A stretch of 64,000 nucleotides of DNA from Morinoia aosen (GCA_030386875.1 CM059571.1:23988355-24052354); one strand, 5' to 3'; shown: positions 1 to 13,461, numbered from the stretch's first letter. The notes: generated by a model from the letters alone, not told the origin. A program made the numbers and translations.

Positions 1-2000
1 GTTGAACTATAATTTGTTATATGATACACAAGAAAACTTATTTAGCGTTTTGGTTAAATTTTTACCGTGTCTGGCACGCGGTGCAAGAAAGGGCTCATAT
101 CTGTTCTCATGAGCAACTGAATATGGTGTTATAGTCCTACTATAACGCTCTACGCCGTGTTCAAATAAACGCTACGAAGAAGGGTTAGCCTGGCCAGCGA
201 CCATCATCTTCTCGAAAAGAACCGACGTCACAAAATATATTCTCGTCGATAAGCGTAATATATGCTTAACTCTACGAACATCGTCTACAACCAGCCGTTA
301 CAACGTCGACCGGCGTCGCTTGAAAGCTACATCCACCCTCGTACCCTCACTCTGCGAGTGCCACGTCGCCAAGCGTCCCAAAGCAAGCTGTATTGCTAGA
401 CATTTCCATTTCTTTTTGTATTTCAACTCCTTCCTTAGAGACTTAGGATCTTGATCATTCTATATAAATTACTTGTTAATCAATTGTAAGTCTAATCCAT
501 TCTAATTATCTGACGACACTTGCCATTTCCGATAAATAATTAACGTAAAGCTTTGTCATTCAGAACACGTTTGTTCTGAGTTGAAACAGAGAAGCGAAAA
601 GCTGCTCCTTGAGGGTGTCGCTGTGTCGGCGGGGCATTAGAGACCTAGCGCTCGCTGATTGGTATAAGACTGCTTTTCTTCTCGCTGCCTGCGGGCAAGC
701 GAGGGTTATTGATTGAAGTCGTGTGTTGACTTATTAATCGCCACACGGGAATATAAACGCAGCTAAGTATCCTGTTAATATATGTATTCCAATATCTCAT
801 CCTAGGCCAGTTATTTCACGTGTAGGTTCAGCTTATTGATGTTCGCAATATGTGTGCGTTAGATTTACTTAATGTATTAGATAATCTACGTTTCGCTAAC
901 TGATCCAGTAACGAGGCCTCACCTCGATATGAGCTTATTGGAATTCATTAAATGAATTCCTGTTCATTGATTATGTCAACCATCAATATGAATCAAAAGA
1001 CGTCATCATTTTAATAGTAAATTGCTTTGGAAACCTTCTGATCATTTACCTTTCAGGTTTTCTGGAAACTACAAATTGTTAGTGACTATCAGAAAATGAG
1101 GAAATCACGATGAAAACATATCCTTTGAAAATGACGATGAATCACTTGTGAATACGATTAATGATGTGGCATCGGAATAAGAACCCACAACGATAACAAT
1201 GGGATCGTCATCTAGTCACTGCAGAAAGCGAGCGCTTGGTTAACTTTCATTCTGAAACTAAACGGTGAGATGAATGCGAGCAATATTCAAGAAAATACTC
1301 TACCACGCTTCTGCTCGTTCACCAACACTCTCTCTGCTCCGAGCGCACGCAGTGCACTCCTTATATAAGAGGGCCTGCGCTGGGTGACGTTAAGGGGCAC
1401 CGCGATGTGCACTTCCGTAGATAGCGTCATGCTGAGAAGAACTGAGTACTTCCGGCCAAAGTGATTACATTTTACTTTAAAAAATGTAAGTTCACAATTT
1501 TGGTTAGAAAACTGCTTAAGATCAAAATTTTTAGGAAACGAAATTTGTAGCCAGGAATGCGAGTCTGGCAACCTTGCGTTACGCGCCCATGACAAAGGAT
1601 GGGATTCTGGAACATTACGGTCGGCATTACGAGACAGAGATTTAAATTTAGGAACTACAAACTAAAGCAGTCAAAGTATTTATGACTGGTGACCGAGGCG
1701 GTCAATCAAGCTGAAAACAAAGTGAACTTCTAAATTTTCCGTAATTTTCAAGTATTTATTCCGTCAGGTTCTGACAATGCAACGTCAAAACGACAGCAAT
1801 AGATCGAAGAAACGACGTTGAAACAGCGTGATTATTGCAGTAGAATAGGACAACAGTTAAGAAGAGTCTATTTATCATTGTTCAATAGCAATAGTGTTCA
1901 ACTTGTTGTTCCACAGAGTAACGAAGCACCAATCGATTTTCATTTCAACATAATTATGTACTGTGCATTAAGGTTACACAAAATATTAATTTAAAGAATT
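1..2000. other. Gene-free AT-rich stretch
   Basis: No reading frame resembles a known protein on either strand, and no repeat structure was seen apart from the short palindrome entered separately. The longest open frame, on the minus strand near 1290-1595, has no family features and is probably chance. Unannotated regulatory sequence or introns cannot be excluded. Confidence 0.5.
940..960. repeat. Perfect 10-bp-arm palindrome
   Basis: The arms GGAATTCATT and AATGAATTCC are exact reverse complements around a single A. It contains two EcoRI-type GAATTC sites. It could extrude as a short cruciform, but perfect palindromes of this size occur by chance in AT-rich DNA, so no function is claimed. 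Confidence 0.6.
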
Positions 2001-2002
2001 GG

Positions 2003-2150
2003 GAAAGACATGAAGCAATTGTCAAAGCTGCATTAATATTCAAGTTAGATTATTATACAACAAGCAGAGAAAGACATGAAGAACATGTCAAAGCTGTATC
2101 AGTGTTAAAAATTAGATAAATTCAATGAACAGGGAAATACATGGATAACA
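2003..2150. repeat. Decayed tandem repeat, unit about 65 bp, three copies
   Basis: The block GAAAGACATGAAG...ATGTCAAAGC recurs at about 2003, 2069 and 2133 with substitutions and small indels. In each copy a GAAA(G/T)ACATG start is followed about 20 bases later by a TGTCAA motif and an AT-rich spacer. The decay suggests an old local duplication rather than an active satellite. Confidence 0.55.
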
Positions 2151-2155
2151 TGTCA

Positions 2156-3936
2156 ACGAAACACAGACAACGGATGACCATAGTACGCAAGTCGGTGCTA
2201 ACATCCAGCAACTAAAGACTGTGATCGCTCAGAAGCCATCCAGATATGCTGCGATTTTTTACTCGCTTGAGTGGGCCGCACGCAGCATAAAACTACGCGG
2301 CTCTTAAAAGCAAGCGTTGTTAGTTACATGAAGGTCTGAGTAGAGATGCCAGGCCATTAGCAAACTTTATGTACGTATATTAGATGAAATTTTGAATTAC
2401 TCCTCACACCCATTTACCCGGTCGTTTTAGAAATTTTAGATTTTCTATTCGATTACTATTCTTGGGTTTAAATTTTAGTCATAGAAAGATTTAAGCTTTG
2501 GTTATTTTATATTTGATGCTAAGGATGATAGTACAGATTCTGAAACGAAATTATTAGTGAAGACTGCATCCACATACTCTAATTCTCTATTTTATATTAC
2601 CTGTAAGATTTCCACACGTAAACAAATGACACATTTCATATTACCTGATCATTTTCCATAAATGAACAAGCCACTTCCTCAGTTGACGAGACAACGAATA
2701 GCAAACCTTCGTATGATAAGGATAAAATGCAACGAAGAAATAGAAGTAATGTCGGTAATGGTTTTATGAGGAACACTGAGAAAAAATACTACTTCAACAA
2801 GAACTCTCAACGCATTCTGTGTACATCGTCTTGGTTCAAATTGCGCAGCAAAAAATGGCCACGTGACTACGGTTGGAGTACAAGTAATGAAATTAAGTTC
2901 AAGGGCGTAGACTCGGCGCCTTTCTCTTGATGCGTGAACGCCTTAAAATTACGGACCACTCGACGATGGAGAAATTTTCGTGCATTTTTGCACTGCATTA
3001 CCACGTTCATTTATTGACCAGTTGCAGGCACACTACAGAAAAATGTAGGTTTACTTTCAACCTGAATATTCTACTAGTCTGCCACAGACGTAGAACGACC
3101 CAGCAGCTCTACAAAGCAGGCCTTGAACTTGTGCGCGACCAGGACGGACGTCGATGCTAACTTCGGACGCTGTAATCCAGCTATTGCATGCGCGAGTTCA
3201 ATTTAGTAGACAATTTAGCTTCATGAAGCTCGACCAATTTATAGCTACAGACATAGACTCAACGCACACACCTCACAGCACGAAATACACAGTATCAGGG
3301 ACCGCTTGACTGCATGCACGCTGACCTGCAGGAGTTTAGTGAGATATTTCTTTAGAAAGAATCGAAGCAATAGGGTTTGTTGACCGGAAAGGCAAGCACG
3401 GGAAATTTGACGTGACGCCGAAGATTTACCTTTGCTCGTTGTATCCACAAATCATTTGTTCCTCGTTAATTTTTGTTGGGTTTACAGGATGACGAAAGTA
3501 ATTTTGATTGAAATACAGGGTGGCATGATTTTCTGAACGAAGTAAGATTTAAGCAACCTGTGTATTCGACCCCGATTTCAAAATGAAGCAGATATTCATC
3601 GGAATAACCTATGAAAATAGCATAAATTCGACTCGAATTCTCATAAGAGCAAGTAGGTAATTGATCGAATAACGAGTGACAAACAATAGGTACTACGTCA
3701 ACCATAAACTCGAACCCTAAAGTAGGACCTGATAGTTAACCGAGTTGAGTTAAAAAAAAGTTACGAGTCCAACGCATTCGACGCCAACCAAAGTAGAAAG
3801 AGAAACTTAGCCAGTAAAACAAAGCAGAATTGCACACAGCAGCAGGGAGCTGAAAAGTGATGAGCGATAATTCCATCACCGTCTAGCCTGTCTTGAGACG
3901 GAGGTAGAGGCGCAGCCCTCGGCGCAGGGTACTTGA
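2156..3936. other. No recognisable feature
   Basis: Several open frames of 67-79 codons occur on both strands, but none shows a domain, motif or consistent codon bias. No tandem or inverted structure was noticed. Treated as intergenic or intronic. Confidence 0.45.
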
Positions 3937-4089
3937 GGCTTTGACGGAGCAGCAATAGACACCCGTGATCACGCGGGCCTGTCGTCTGCTGATTATGGCA
4001 CACTCCCACACGCTGGACTCGGCCGTGACACGCCACTGCTTCTTGTGTTGAAAGCAAACGCAGCAGAGCCAACTCTAAGGTTAATTTGA
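3937..4089 (+). CDS. Weak exon candidate with ankyrin-like peptide
   Basis: A 50-codon plus-strand frame, just after an in-frame TGA and ending in TGA, lies in a GC- and CpG-richer patch than its surroundings. Its peptide contains GAAIDTRDHAG and then DTPLLLVLKANAAEPTLRLI. These resemble the ankyrin-repeat pattern (GAxxxxRDxxG, then xTPLxxAxxxxxxxxxxLL). A spacer of about 16 residues between the two halves does not fit a clean repeat, no good splice acceptor is visible, and a 103-codon minus-strand frame overlaps it. It could be a host exon piece, a decayed domain or chance. Family assignment is inference only. Confidence 0.2.
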   Translation, partial: GFDGAAIDTRDHAGLSSADYGTLPHAGLGRDTPLLLVLKANAAEPTLRLI

Positions 4090-4870
4090 ATAATTATTGA
4101 ACAGCACCAGAGTTCAATGTCACCGTTGTCAAGATCCATGATACTCATAAGGCTAATGACGACAAAAACATGACGACTTTCAATAACAAGTGTACTCCCA
4201 CTTTGTGTCAGTGATGTATTTATCACCTTATTTCAAATATTACACGATTTTTTTCCAAGTGGAGAAAAGCGTTACTAAAACAAATGAAATCAAGATAGCA
4301 ATGTCACAGATTGAGTTGGCAATAGAAAACTAGATAAAGTTAAATAGCGTCTCCATACTCTAAAATTACATGTTTGTGTAAAGAACCAGCAACAATCATG
4401 AGAAAATAAAAATAATCGATACTTGGAGACTAATCGGTTTTGCAAGTGAGAAGATCAAGTCAGTAAGAAGCACTCAATTTAGTAGTCTTCATACCAATGC
4501 TTCTGGCACGAAGAAAATAAGAGGATTAGTGCCGTTTTGCTCACGAACGACGTGTCACTCGCAGCGACCAGCAAGACCAGGAAACGTGAACATAAGGAAG
4601 ACGACGTGAGTTACGCATGCGTTCCTTAACAATATACGCCGGGAGTCATTACTGGAACCCATAGAGCAGGTCCAACACAAACTACAAGAGCATCATTAAG
4701 GATATACAATTTGCTGACCGTGAATGAGGACTTCAAAGCCCAGCGTTGCGCTGCAGCAAACTGATCGTGTTTACTCTGACAACTGGGACAAGGACGGCCT
4801 GATGGTCTTCCCAGATTAGAAGTGACGCACTCACAAGTAACGTGCAATTGCAGCAATAAGATGCAACGAG
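4090..4870. other. No recognisable feature
   Basis: No coding similarity and no clear repeats. A 76-codon minus-strand frame near 4626-4856 shows no family features. Confidence 0.4.
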
Positions 4871-4899
4871 TTATATGATAATGAATAGAGAGAAGGAAG

Positions 4900-5189
4900 G
4901 TTTGAGCAAGAGAAAGGAATCATTGCTTAATAGAAGCAAATGACCCATGGCTGATAAAGAAAATGGTTCTGCGTGGAAAAGAAAAAGAAATGCTGGGGCA
5001 AAGAGAGGATGCAAAGCTTGCACGATAGAAGAAAACAATTGGAAGCAATGCTTGCATGATGCAAGGAAAATGCTGGCATGATGAGAGGAAGCAATAACGG
5101 CAAAATGAAAAGAAGCAATATTTGCACAGTGAAATGAGGCAGTGCTGACACAATGAAATGGAAACAATGATAACAAATGTCAGCAACAA
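4900..5189. repeat. Degenerate purine-rich tandem array, unit about 24 bp
   Basis: The plus strand is built of diverged units such as GAAGCAATGCTTGCATGATG followed by a few A/G. Six consecutive units of 22-24 bp can be laid out between about 5042 and 5182, with more decayed ones to the left. Because the array has few pyrimidine-rich triplets on the plus strand, all three minus-strand frames stay open for about 90-110 codons. Those frames encode Ser/Phe/His-rich low-complexity peptides and are a by-product of the repeat, not genes. Confidence 0.65.
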
Positions 5190-8100
5190 AGGAGGCTATG
5201 AAGGCCCCAGAGACCGCGGTGTGTACACAAGTTCCGATGTCTCCACATTGTAGAAACGTCGACAATAAAAAGACAGCGTCCAGACCTCCAAGTTGCCAAC
5301 ATGGAGCGAAAAAAATATTCCTCTACTAAGCAACTCGGTCGGATTCTCGTCCTTTTCGTTGCCTGAGGAGAGTACTGCAGGCTATGACCAACTTTCCAGA
5401 TTTACCTCCAAGCTTAAAAGATGTATCATGAACTAAACATATGAAAACATACACATATAACTGTGCCATGTGTTGGTTACTAGTGATTCAACTCTGACCC
5501 TCGATGCTCGAACGTCCTCTCTCTTAATTTATTTGCATGCTTAGAAACACTATGAAAGTTTACCGCTATCTATTAATACCTTCCTACTAAATATTACGTA
5601 GAAGTAAATATTACGCAGAAGTAAATGTAAAAGGCTTGAGAAGGAGCTGAACACACAGGATTCGCGCTGCGTTTGACACCCAAACCACGCGGTTATTAGC
5701 TATTAGATAAGAATTCGAAACTCGACACTCGATAGGCAAATCAGATAATCCTCGTTTCCACACGAATAGCATTTTTTTATGAATCAAAGTTCTGCTTGTA
5801 CTTTTCGCTATTCATTACCACACACTTTGAAGCAGCACTAATAAGTTTGACTATTAAGTCATCTATAAAACATGAGTGCCGCTACGTAAGAAGCGTCTCG
5901 TTAGATGAACGTCATCGTGTTCTTGGTTCCACTACATTGCACTCACTAACACCGCTGCCTCCAACGTAGCTTTGTGTGCGACCGAGACTAGAGTGCAGTT
6001 GAAAGGACGAACAGCGCCAAGGGAGCGCGCGGCCCCAGGGAGAGTGCGCTCTTCCTTGAAATGATTCACGCGACACTGCGCCGGGCACGGAGCCATCGCG
6101 CTTTGTTGGCGAGACCTCCCCGGATGGTGAAGACTTTAATGAGCTATCACTGAGCTGGGAAGCGCGCGTTGTTAACACACACACATATCAGTAAAATGCG
6201 AGTTTAGTGCGCGCTAAAATATACCCATAAAAGCATCGAAAACAAAGAAATCGCGGAGTTAAACAGGCACAGTTATTCAGTACGAAAGAATTCAGATTTT
6301 TTCATATGAACATGATCATGAAGGAACTCGTAAAAAAGTTATTTTCTAGCTTAATAAACATCAGCCCTTTAAGTTTATTTATCGCCAAAAGACCACAAAA
6401 AAGATAGAACAGAACTTCGAGTCTAAAAGCGCAACTAGTTGGAACTTCAAGTCAAAATCAAGATACTCGAAGTTCTTCTGCTCTTCCCAAAAATTCTCTA
6501 CGGGTGTGACATTTCCTCTGTTAAAAAATAGCCCCTCCCAGTTTGGCGTATTAGGATTATAGAAACATTATAAAATATACAAAACTTGGCGACAGGACGT
6601 TAAAACGACACAGAAATCTGCTCCACAAACCTGTAACGACATTTCATTTTAATTCAACGGAGACACAAGGTTGACGAAGAGCAAACATGGCTCTACTTCA
6701 GAACAAGTCATTCTGTATGAGCTGCTCGACCCAAAACGCGTGGAAATAATCCTTGACAAAAGTCACTCAACGTGTCTCGCTCCAAAATGCTGTCCTCACT
6801 TACTGTCTCAACGACATCTAGTCATTCGTCTTCACTGCCCTTGAGCACGCAATTCTCCAAAACGAAGCGTAACTCGGGGTTTCGAAGTAGCACAAACATT
6901 ATTGAATTAGGCATCGTAACCGCATTTGGTTATGGTGAAGATTGACTAAGTTACTACGACTTGGTACACGAGATCCTTAAGTACAGACTTCCAGGTGGGG
7001 AGCAGCGATGAATTAAACTTGGCGTTTCGACAGATGTGTCCAGTGACACCGGAGGACTTGATGCGACATCAAGGTACTCCAAGTGAGAATCTGAGAATGC
7101 GTTGCTTTCTTCTAAGCTTTGCTCCATGGTTTGAATAATATTTTCATCCATGACCCGTTTTTTTACCGTTTAAAGCTAGAACATACTGAACTCACTAACT
7201 TTTGCTCTGAATTGTTTCGCTCAGAAATTAAAGAAGTAAGCCTAAACGAGTACCTCTTGAGCCAATGTTCATATGGTTAACGTATCCAAGGTTGAACCGA
7301 ATATGGCCGAACACAAAAAAGGACATCCGAACTCATTGTTAAAGATTGGGTGGAGGTGGACACATAGAATGATTGTAAAAACAACTATCCAACCTGCACC
7401 CATCAATACATTTTCACTCTTACCTACTACGGAGGTGGAGTAATTACTTAGCTTTTAATATCTTTCCATGGAAGATTCTACTGCATTGTGTTATTTTTTA
7501 AAACCTCCAAAATTATTAAGCAATCGTATTTCGAAATAGTTAATAATAACATAACAGCGTATTTGAATGGATCAACCAGTTCCAATATAGTCACGTCGTC
7601 AAAACTGAGGAATGAGGAAAGTGAATACTTAAATTTATCGTGCTTGTTCTAATTTAAAGTACAGTATTTGCCAAGCTTTCCTTTGGCAGAAAATACACTA
7701 CGCTCGAAAAGCCATGGCTTTTATTTCAATAAAAATGTAAGAATAATTTTATCAGTTGTGTGCCACAGAAAAGTTGTCATCCTGGTCAGTGAACCCATCA
7801 AATAAACTTTTTACGTCGGAAATATTAAAGCATCCAGAGAATAGGAACGCTCCGATCAAAAAACAGTGGTGAAAATTTCGCCATCGTCCGAGCTGCAGAA
7901 TAAAAACATATAAGCGTCGAATTTTAGTATGAGAACATCCTTACTACATTTGGGTTTTCTGAAAAGTCTCACAAAAATTCAATGCAAAGCGAAAAAGTAA
8001 ATTATCAACGCAGAGAACACAGATAATTTTTAGTGATTATATTTCTTAGGCAGTGCTTAACAGCATCAAAAAGTTCCAAGTAGAGTAAAATACGGCAACT

Positions 8101-8981
8101 TTATGTCAGCAACCGGACCAGGGACAACCTAAAGACCTAGAAGATGGCACTCAATTTGATCTTGTCAATTATTAAAGCCAAATCAGTTGTCATGATTGGG
8201 GAATTGAGATTATATGAGGAACCTCGAATGTATTTTTACAAGCCAAATGGAAGTTGTTGTTTGGAAAACAAAACGATGAAAACTATTTCCTAGAATAAAA
8301 TCGGGAAAGTTTTTCCAATGAATTTTTTCTGAAAGCGCAGTGAGCGTGGTATACGTGAGTTCAGGGCTGTACGTTGTATCAAAAACTCTGAGTACAACGA
8401 GTCGATTATGGCGTAAAATATTTCAAAGAACAGAGAGAAAACTATGCGCGCGCTACTGCTGGACACACTGCGCTGTGACAAAGATTGGTCCCTGGCCTCC
8501 CTCCGCAGTTCGATGCCGTTTAGTGGAGTTCACTGGGGTAATTACTGCAGTGAGTAGCACTGGAGTTCTCTGGTGATGCAAAAAAGAAGTTGCAACAGCG
8601 AACGTGACTTTTTCGTCAAGGTCCAGCCGCGATTTTTTCCTGCTTTTGATACTCCACATTACATTTGTTGCAGCAGTGTTTTTTATCTGGGATGCGCAGC
8701 CATTTTTAATAATGAAAATCATCAGGCAACCGCCATCGGAACTCAGAACTGAGGGCAGCATTTGAAATCAAACTCCGAAACTTGTGCAATTAAAACTCAG
8801 GCTTTAGTTCCTCGCACTCAGTAATCTCAGTTTGGAGCGGGAGTAACGACCCTAAAATTAAAACAAAAGCTATCGAAAAAATGGGTTTAGGATTAGGCAA
8901 ATTTTCATTGATGACGTATGTGATCTTTCTGTGTCGGTTAGATTAATTTTCTTTAATTTAATTTGACAAATTGCAATTTGG
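5190..8981. other. Gene-free stretch with one GC-rich patch
   Basis: About 3.8 kb without recognisable genes. A GC- and CpG-rich patch at roughly 5930-6180 stands out from the AT-rich surroundings. It could be an unmethylated regulatory island or part of an exon, but neither strand gives a recognisable protein. A small duplicated 18-bp block lies near 5588-5625. Nothing else was seen. Confidence 0.4.
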
Positions 8982-8985
8982 TTCG
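8982..8985. repeat. Left copy of 4-bp target-site duplication (TTCG)
   Basis: TTCG sits immediately before TGTCACGAG. The same four bases directly follow TCGTGACA at 21155-21158. A 4-bp duplication is usual for integrases of Ty3/Gypsy elements. A four-base match alone is weak, but it coincides with the matching TG...CA ends. Confidence 0.5.
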
Positions 8986-9652
8986 TGTCACGAGAAAAGG
9001 CTGTCTGCCTCGTCTCTCATTAATTTACACTAATGAGAAGACCGAATGCTCGCTTGAGGGGTTGGCATACCTCAATAAAATGCACAGGAAACACAAGGAA
9101 AATTTATGGGCAAGCCCAAACAAATCAACACTACTACAAAATGTGTATACTAAAATTGGGCAGTACTCACCGATGTACGTTGAACTCGACTTACTCACTG
9201 CGCGTTTTTCAGAGCGCATCAGTTATGATGAGGGGCTGCTTGCTACTAAATTTGGGGGATTTTATACACGTGAAAATTCACTTAATTTATAATTTACGGC
9301 AATACATCATACAGAACATCGATAAGCGCACGCAATGTATGGCCTTAGAACTGGTGTAAATTGAGTAATGGTATTCTAGAAATTTCATGTGTTAAACAGC
9401 TTGCATAACAGAACGACAATAAATGCTACCGCTGGCCAGCTTCCCCATATATTGCTCCTATATAAAATGCCACAAATGAGGCCTGCCAACATTTGCATTC
9501 CCGCAGCACAGAAGGTGGTCTCACTTCAAACCACAGAATTGTTCTTTTACAAACAGCTTCAGTTCAATTTCTGTCTTGTGCACAGTACACAGAAAGTCTG
9601 TTGCGAAATGCTGATCCCGGCACTCCCGAGAATCTTCTTGCCTTGTAGTACG

Positions 9653-9683
9653 TTTAATCCAGTTAATCCAGTTAATCCAGTTT
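9653..9683. repeat. 9-bp tandem repeat (CCAGTTAAT)
   Basis: Three and a half head-to-tail copies of a 9-bp unit reading CCAGTTAAT, clean and therefore probably recent. Located inside the downstream part of the Gypsy element. Confidence 0.8.
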
Positions 9684-10640
9684 TACCTTCCCACCTGAAA
9701 TTTGAATTATAACTTGTTACTCATTATAGCGTCAATCACGTTTCCTCAAATATATTCATCTTTCATTCAATAAAGGGGCATTAAATTTTGTATTACATCT
9801 ACCTCACTCATATTCACAATATTTTCTTGCCATATTTAATTGAACGGCGCAGATTTATCATCATATGTATCCATCCTTTTAACAGCATCTATCGCGAATG
9901 AGTAACATGAGTCTTACCCGGCCCATCGACGTTTAAACTTTCTTATAACTTTCTACATCTCATCCACAGTGGTCTTGTGTGAGATTTCTTCTCTGCAAAA
10001 TGGAAAGAGAAAATTTTGGATTAGCAAATTCCCCAAAAAAAACGATTTTACCAAATTAACTACGTATTGCTCATTTTTTTAAAATTATATTTCCAGTATT
10101 GCACTTGATAAAAGAAACGCACTTCTCACGACGCCCGTCGACGCAGACTGAATTCACTCCCTCAGTAATGACGCTGTGCTCAAGAGCGCGGTTCTCTCCT
10201 TTTCCGTACAGACCAATCGACTTTTGAAAGGGTATTCAGGGTCGTTTGTATTGGCTTAGAGCCTTTTGGCGTGAACTTCTGACTCCGCCCTTATGAGGTT
10301 TCACGGGATTCTCGCTGAGCGCCGTTGGCCCTTCTACATCTTTTCCCTGTATTTTTTTTTTTTGCTCAAGTGTTAGGACCCTTAAATCTGTCGACCACTG
10401 TGTTTGTAGTTTCGAGGCTTGTGCAATTAACCCTCACAACAGGCGGTTCTGCCGAGGCGTAGAGGACTGCTTACACCGTCAAATTCTTGATAGCGTAATC
10501 TACCCACCTCGCCTGAAACAACACACATCTAATGGCCGCCTACCCCTAACATTTATTTAACCAAACATTTGGTGAAGAGACCCCTTCTGTGCCGCTGGGA
10601 TTTTTTAGGTAAGCATTGAGTGAGCACCAAAATTTATAAC

Positions 10641-10713
10641 ACACAATTACAATTTCCCTAAATTCTAAAAAAAAACGCAGAATGAAATCACAATTACCAT
10701 TTCCCTAAATTCT
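10641..10713. repeat. 47-bp tandem duplication
   Basis: The block CACAATTAC(A/C)ATTTCCC plus TAAATTCT occurs at 10642 and again at 10689 with a single substitution in about 25 bases. The intervening A-rich sequence completes the 47-bp period. Confidence 0.7.
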
Positions 10714-12233
10714 CATGTTTTAATTCGTTAAATCATTCGCTAAATTGATTATTCTCGACATGACCCCAAAACACAAGAGCACCAATCAGTTAGCACAAAA
10801 AAAAAGACATAAATTAGTTAAATTCCCAAAATTAAATCTTTCCCAACATCCCCGCTCCTTTACATAAAAAAAATTGACTCGACAATTTTTTTTTTTTTTT
10901 TTTAGTATTAGCGTTATGTTATTCATTTGAACAATTTGAACTGAATTATTAGCCAACTTAGGACACAAATGGTACACATCTACTTAAGCCAATTATGTTC
11001 TAAATTAATTCCGCAGAAACATGGTACATTACATTTAACAATCTTATTTATTACAATACAATCAGCCACAGCGTAATATATTGTGTCATCTTCATCTAAC
11101 CGATGCGTCTGTTTTTCCCGCCGAACTGAAGTGCGTACTAAATACTTGAGTCCTAAGTCCTAATAACATTCACAAAATTTAGTGTACACATTTCCTACAT
11201 TCTCAAATATCCTCAAGTGTCGATGTTTTTGTCAGATCTCTCTAGCCGTTTGCATCTTCTGTTCTATAATTCCTTGACGCTGCTTTTGACGATTCGCTGT
11301 TCACTCCTTGGGTATCGTTGACGGAGTTTGCTGTCCTTCCATTTTTCTCTTCTGGCATTCCAATGCCATCACACACGCGTTGAAGATAGGTACTCATTTT
11401 CAGAAGGAAGGATTGTGATCCCAATATCCAGCCTCATATAAAATTTCTATTCACCACATTACTTGCACGATTTCATTCGGTAACACGCATCATAATCACG
11501 ATTCAAGTTACCACTAAATCATGTTAAGTACAATCTTTCACATACATTTTAGGACGTATATTCGAACTCAAATTTTAATCGTCAGACTACTCGTGAATGC
11601 CGCTTCGTTGATCAGACGAATTGGCGAATCAGGAACTTATGTTGGTCTGTCGAAGAATACGAGTTGAAGCGTCGATAATTTTTTTTTTTATTCGATTAAG
11701 TCTCCCCTCGCGATGGGGTTCCAATCCCACGAAGTAATGCTGAAGTATTCCGAGGCATAATCCTGCGTAGTGCACACTGGTATCCTGTAGAATCCCCCTC
11801 AGTATCCCTTGACGTCACGTGGAATCTGGTAGACACTAGATGATGTTTTTATTTTATTCGAGTGAACACTCTTATTTATGCGAGAATTCCGTGGGTTAAT
11901 ATTCTCTGAAGACCGTCCGCTTCATTCAAAGCCTATCCGCCGAAATCTCTTTTACATTTTCATTTCACGTATAAATAGAGATGCCTCAATGCGGCTTCAA
12001 TATTCCAAGTGATTATTTGCCTAGTAAAATTCACAGGAATATTGCACGCGAGTTTCAGGAATGCCTTTCCAAGCGTTCATGTCACAATGCAAATTCCAAA
12101 TAAATCAAATTAAATTCAATACTCAATAATATAAAAGCATTATTATTGGTTCATATGGGTACCCATTTATAAAAGCATTTTTGAACACTATTACATTACG
12201 GCGCCCTAGAACATTATCTGCTTTATTTTCGTA

Positions 12234-12252
12234 TTCTCTTCCTTCCTTCCTC
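12234..12252 (-). promoter_or_regulatory. Polypurine-tract candidate of the Gypsy element
   Basis: Nineteen uninterrupted pyrimidines on the plus strand, i.e. a 19-nt purine run on the element's strand, downstream of pol. LTR elements use such a tract to prime plus-strand DNA just before the 3' LTR. A shorter alternative (GGGAGA) lies near 13279. Neither is followed at once by a TG that matches the outer terminus, so the assignment is tentative. Confidence 0.3.
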
Positions 12253-12392
12253 ATCCTGGTACTGCGGCGTTCTGTGGTGCTTTCCACTTCGAAGTGTCGA
12301 GTGCTGCTAATTAGTCGAGAAATTCTTCCTGGCTCGGCCGTTCACTAACGATGTCCTCTTCACAGCCTGACCACGGGCGAGTTAAGCAATCA

Positions 12393-12510
12393 CTGGTGTT
12401 CTCCGCATTCTTCTGAACATGGTGCGCAATCTCTGGCTGCAGCTCTACCGCAAGCGGCTCTGAGCTAATTACTTGTGCTCTCCGCACTCTTCAGAACATG
12501 GTGCAAAACT
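12393..12510. repeat. Diverged tandem duplication, period 79 bp
   Basis: A 37-base block containing CTCCGCA(T/C)TCTTC(T/A)G and AACATGGTGC occurs at 12393 and 12472 with about six differences. It is an old local duplication inside the element's downstream part. Confidence 0.65.
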
Positions 12511-13461
12511 TCCAGCCGTCCACACATCTTCTACGTTTCCCAATGCAACGTTAGCGTTTGTTCTACAATCAAATGCTTCCAATACAAGTTCGATTAAATC
12601 CCCTATGTCGTACAGTTGTTGTCTGTTCGTTGTTCTTGTAAATAATTACTTATATTCCACGTGATTCTTCCTGAATTTGCTGCTTATACGAGACGCATTC
12701 GTGTTATGTAGTTGATCTGGCCTGTTTTGTGCTGAAGTACATACTACGCTAATCTACCAAGAAATTAATTCCTTAAGTCTGAAAGAAATGTTCTACACTA
12801 CAGAGTAAGATGATACTAATTCCTTCCGGAATAACGTGTTTACGATATTCTTTCAGGGCAAGAGAGAGACACAAAGTCAGAAAATTCAACGCTACAGCAC
12901 GAAATATCCGCAACTTTAACCTGACGCTAAACATATTTTCCCCGATACGAAAATGAACGGTCTAAAGCTATCGATAAAATTAGCAAGCCTGAGATAGCCT
13001 CAGCCTGAGCACTTCAGACTAAACTAGTTAATTCACTCGAGTTATTTCGCTTTACGAAATGCTGGCGAGGAAATATATGTGCATACTACAAAGGAAACAA
13101 AGTACTCCTCTTGCGAAACACACGAAAATTAACCTAAATGAAACGCTCAATTTCCCTTTACTTAGCAAGAAAGAAAATGAGCACTAAGCATAGGGTAAGA
13201 TTCGATCACTCTAACAAGGGTCTCGTTATGCACTAGATTTCTTGTGAGCAAAGGAAATTGGAGTGACATAACCTAGAACATCTCCCTACTGCACGAAGCA
13301 TCTCACTCTTAGTAAGAACACATTTAGATTAAAGCAATACAGCGCAAAAAAACTCACTCCTACGTAAGAGCTCTGCTAAAATTGAACGCACAAGAACACA
13401 TTTCACAAAGTTAAGGTGACGCATGATCTCAGTCCACTGCAGCTCGCTTCCAAGTGGCAAT

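Larger units (their letters stand above)
8986..13461 (-). other. 3' untranslated/LTR portion of the Gypsy element
   Basis: This stretch lies downstream of pol in the element's own orientation and up to the low-coordinate end. It has no long minus-strand frame, so no env is seen. It holds three small tandem duplications (9-bp, 47-bp and 79-bp periods, entered separately), a T run near 10890, and a promoter-like patch near 10130-10310 with CCAAT-type boxes. Part of it should be the 3' LTR, but it does not match the upstream block beyond the terminal 14 bases. Foreign insertions inside it cannot be excluded. Confidence 0.45.

Noticed and set aside
4871-5265. Three overlapping minus-strand frames of 89-112 codons, Ser/Phe-rich and membrane-like
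   Set aside because: By-product of a degenerate purine-rich tandem array; the hydrophobic look comes from its pyrimidine-rich complement.
12078-12095. TGTCACAATGC resembling the Gypsy terminus in plus orientation
   Set aside because: Similarity ends after about 11 bases with a gap, and no partner end or duplication was found.
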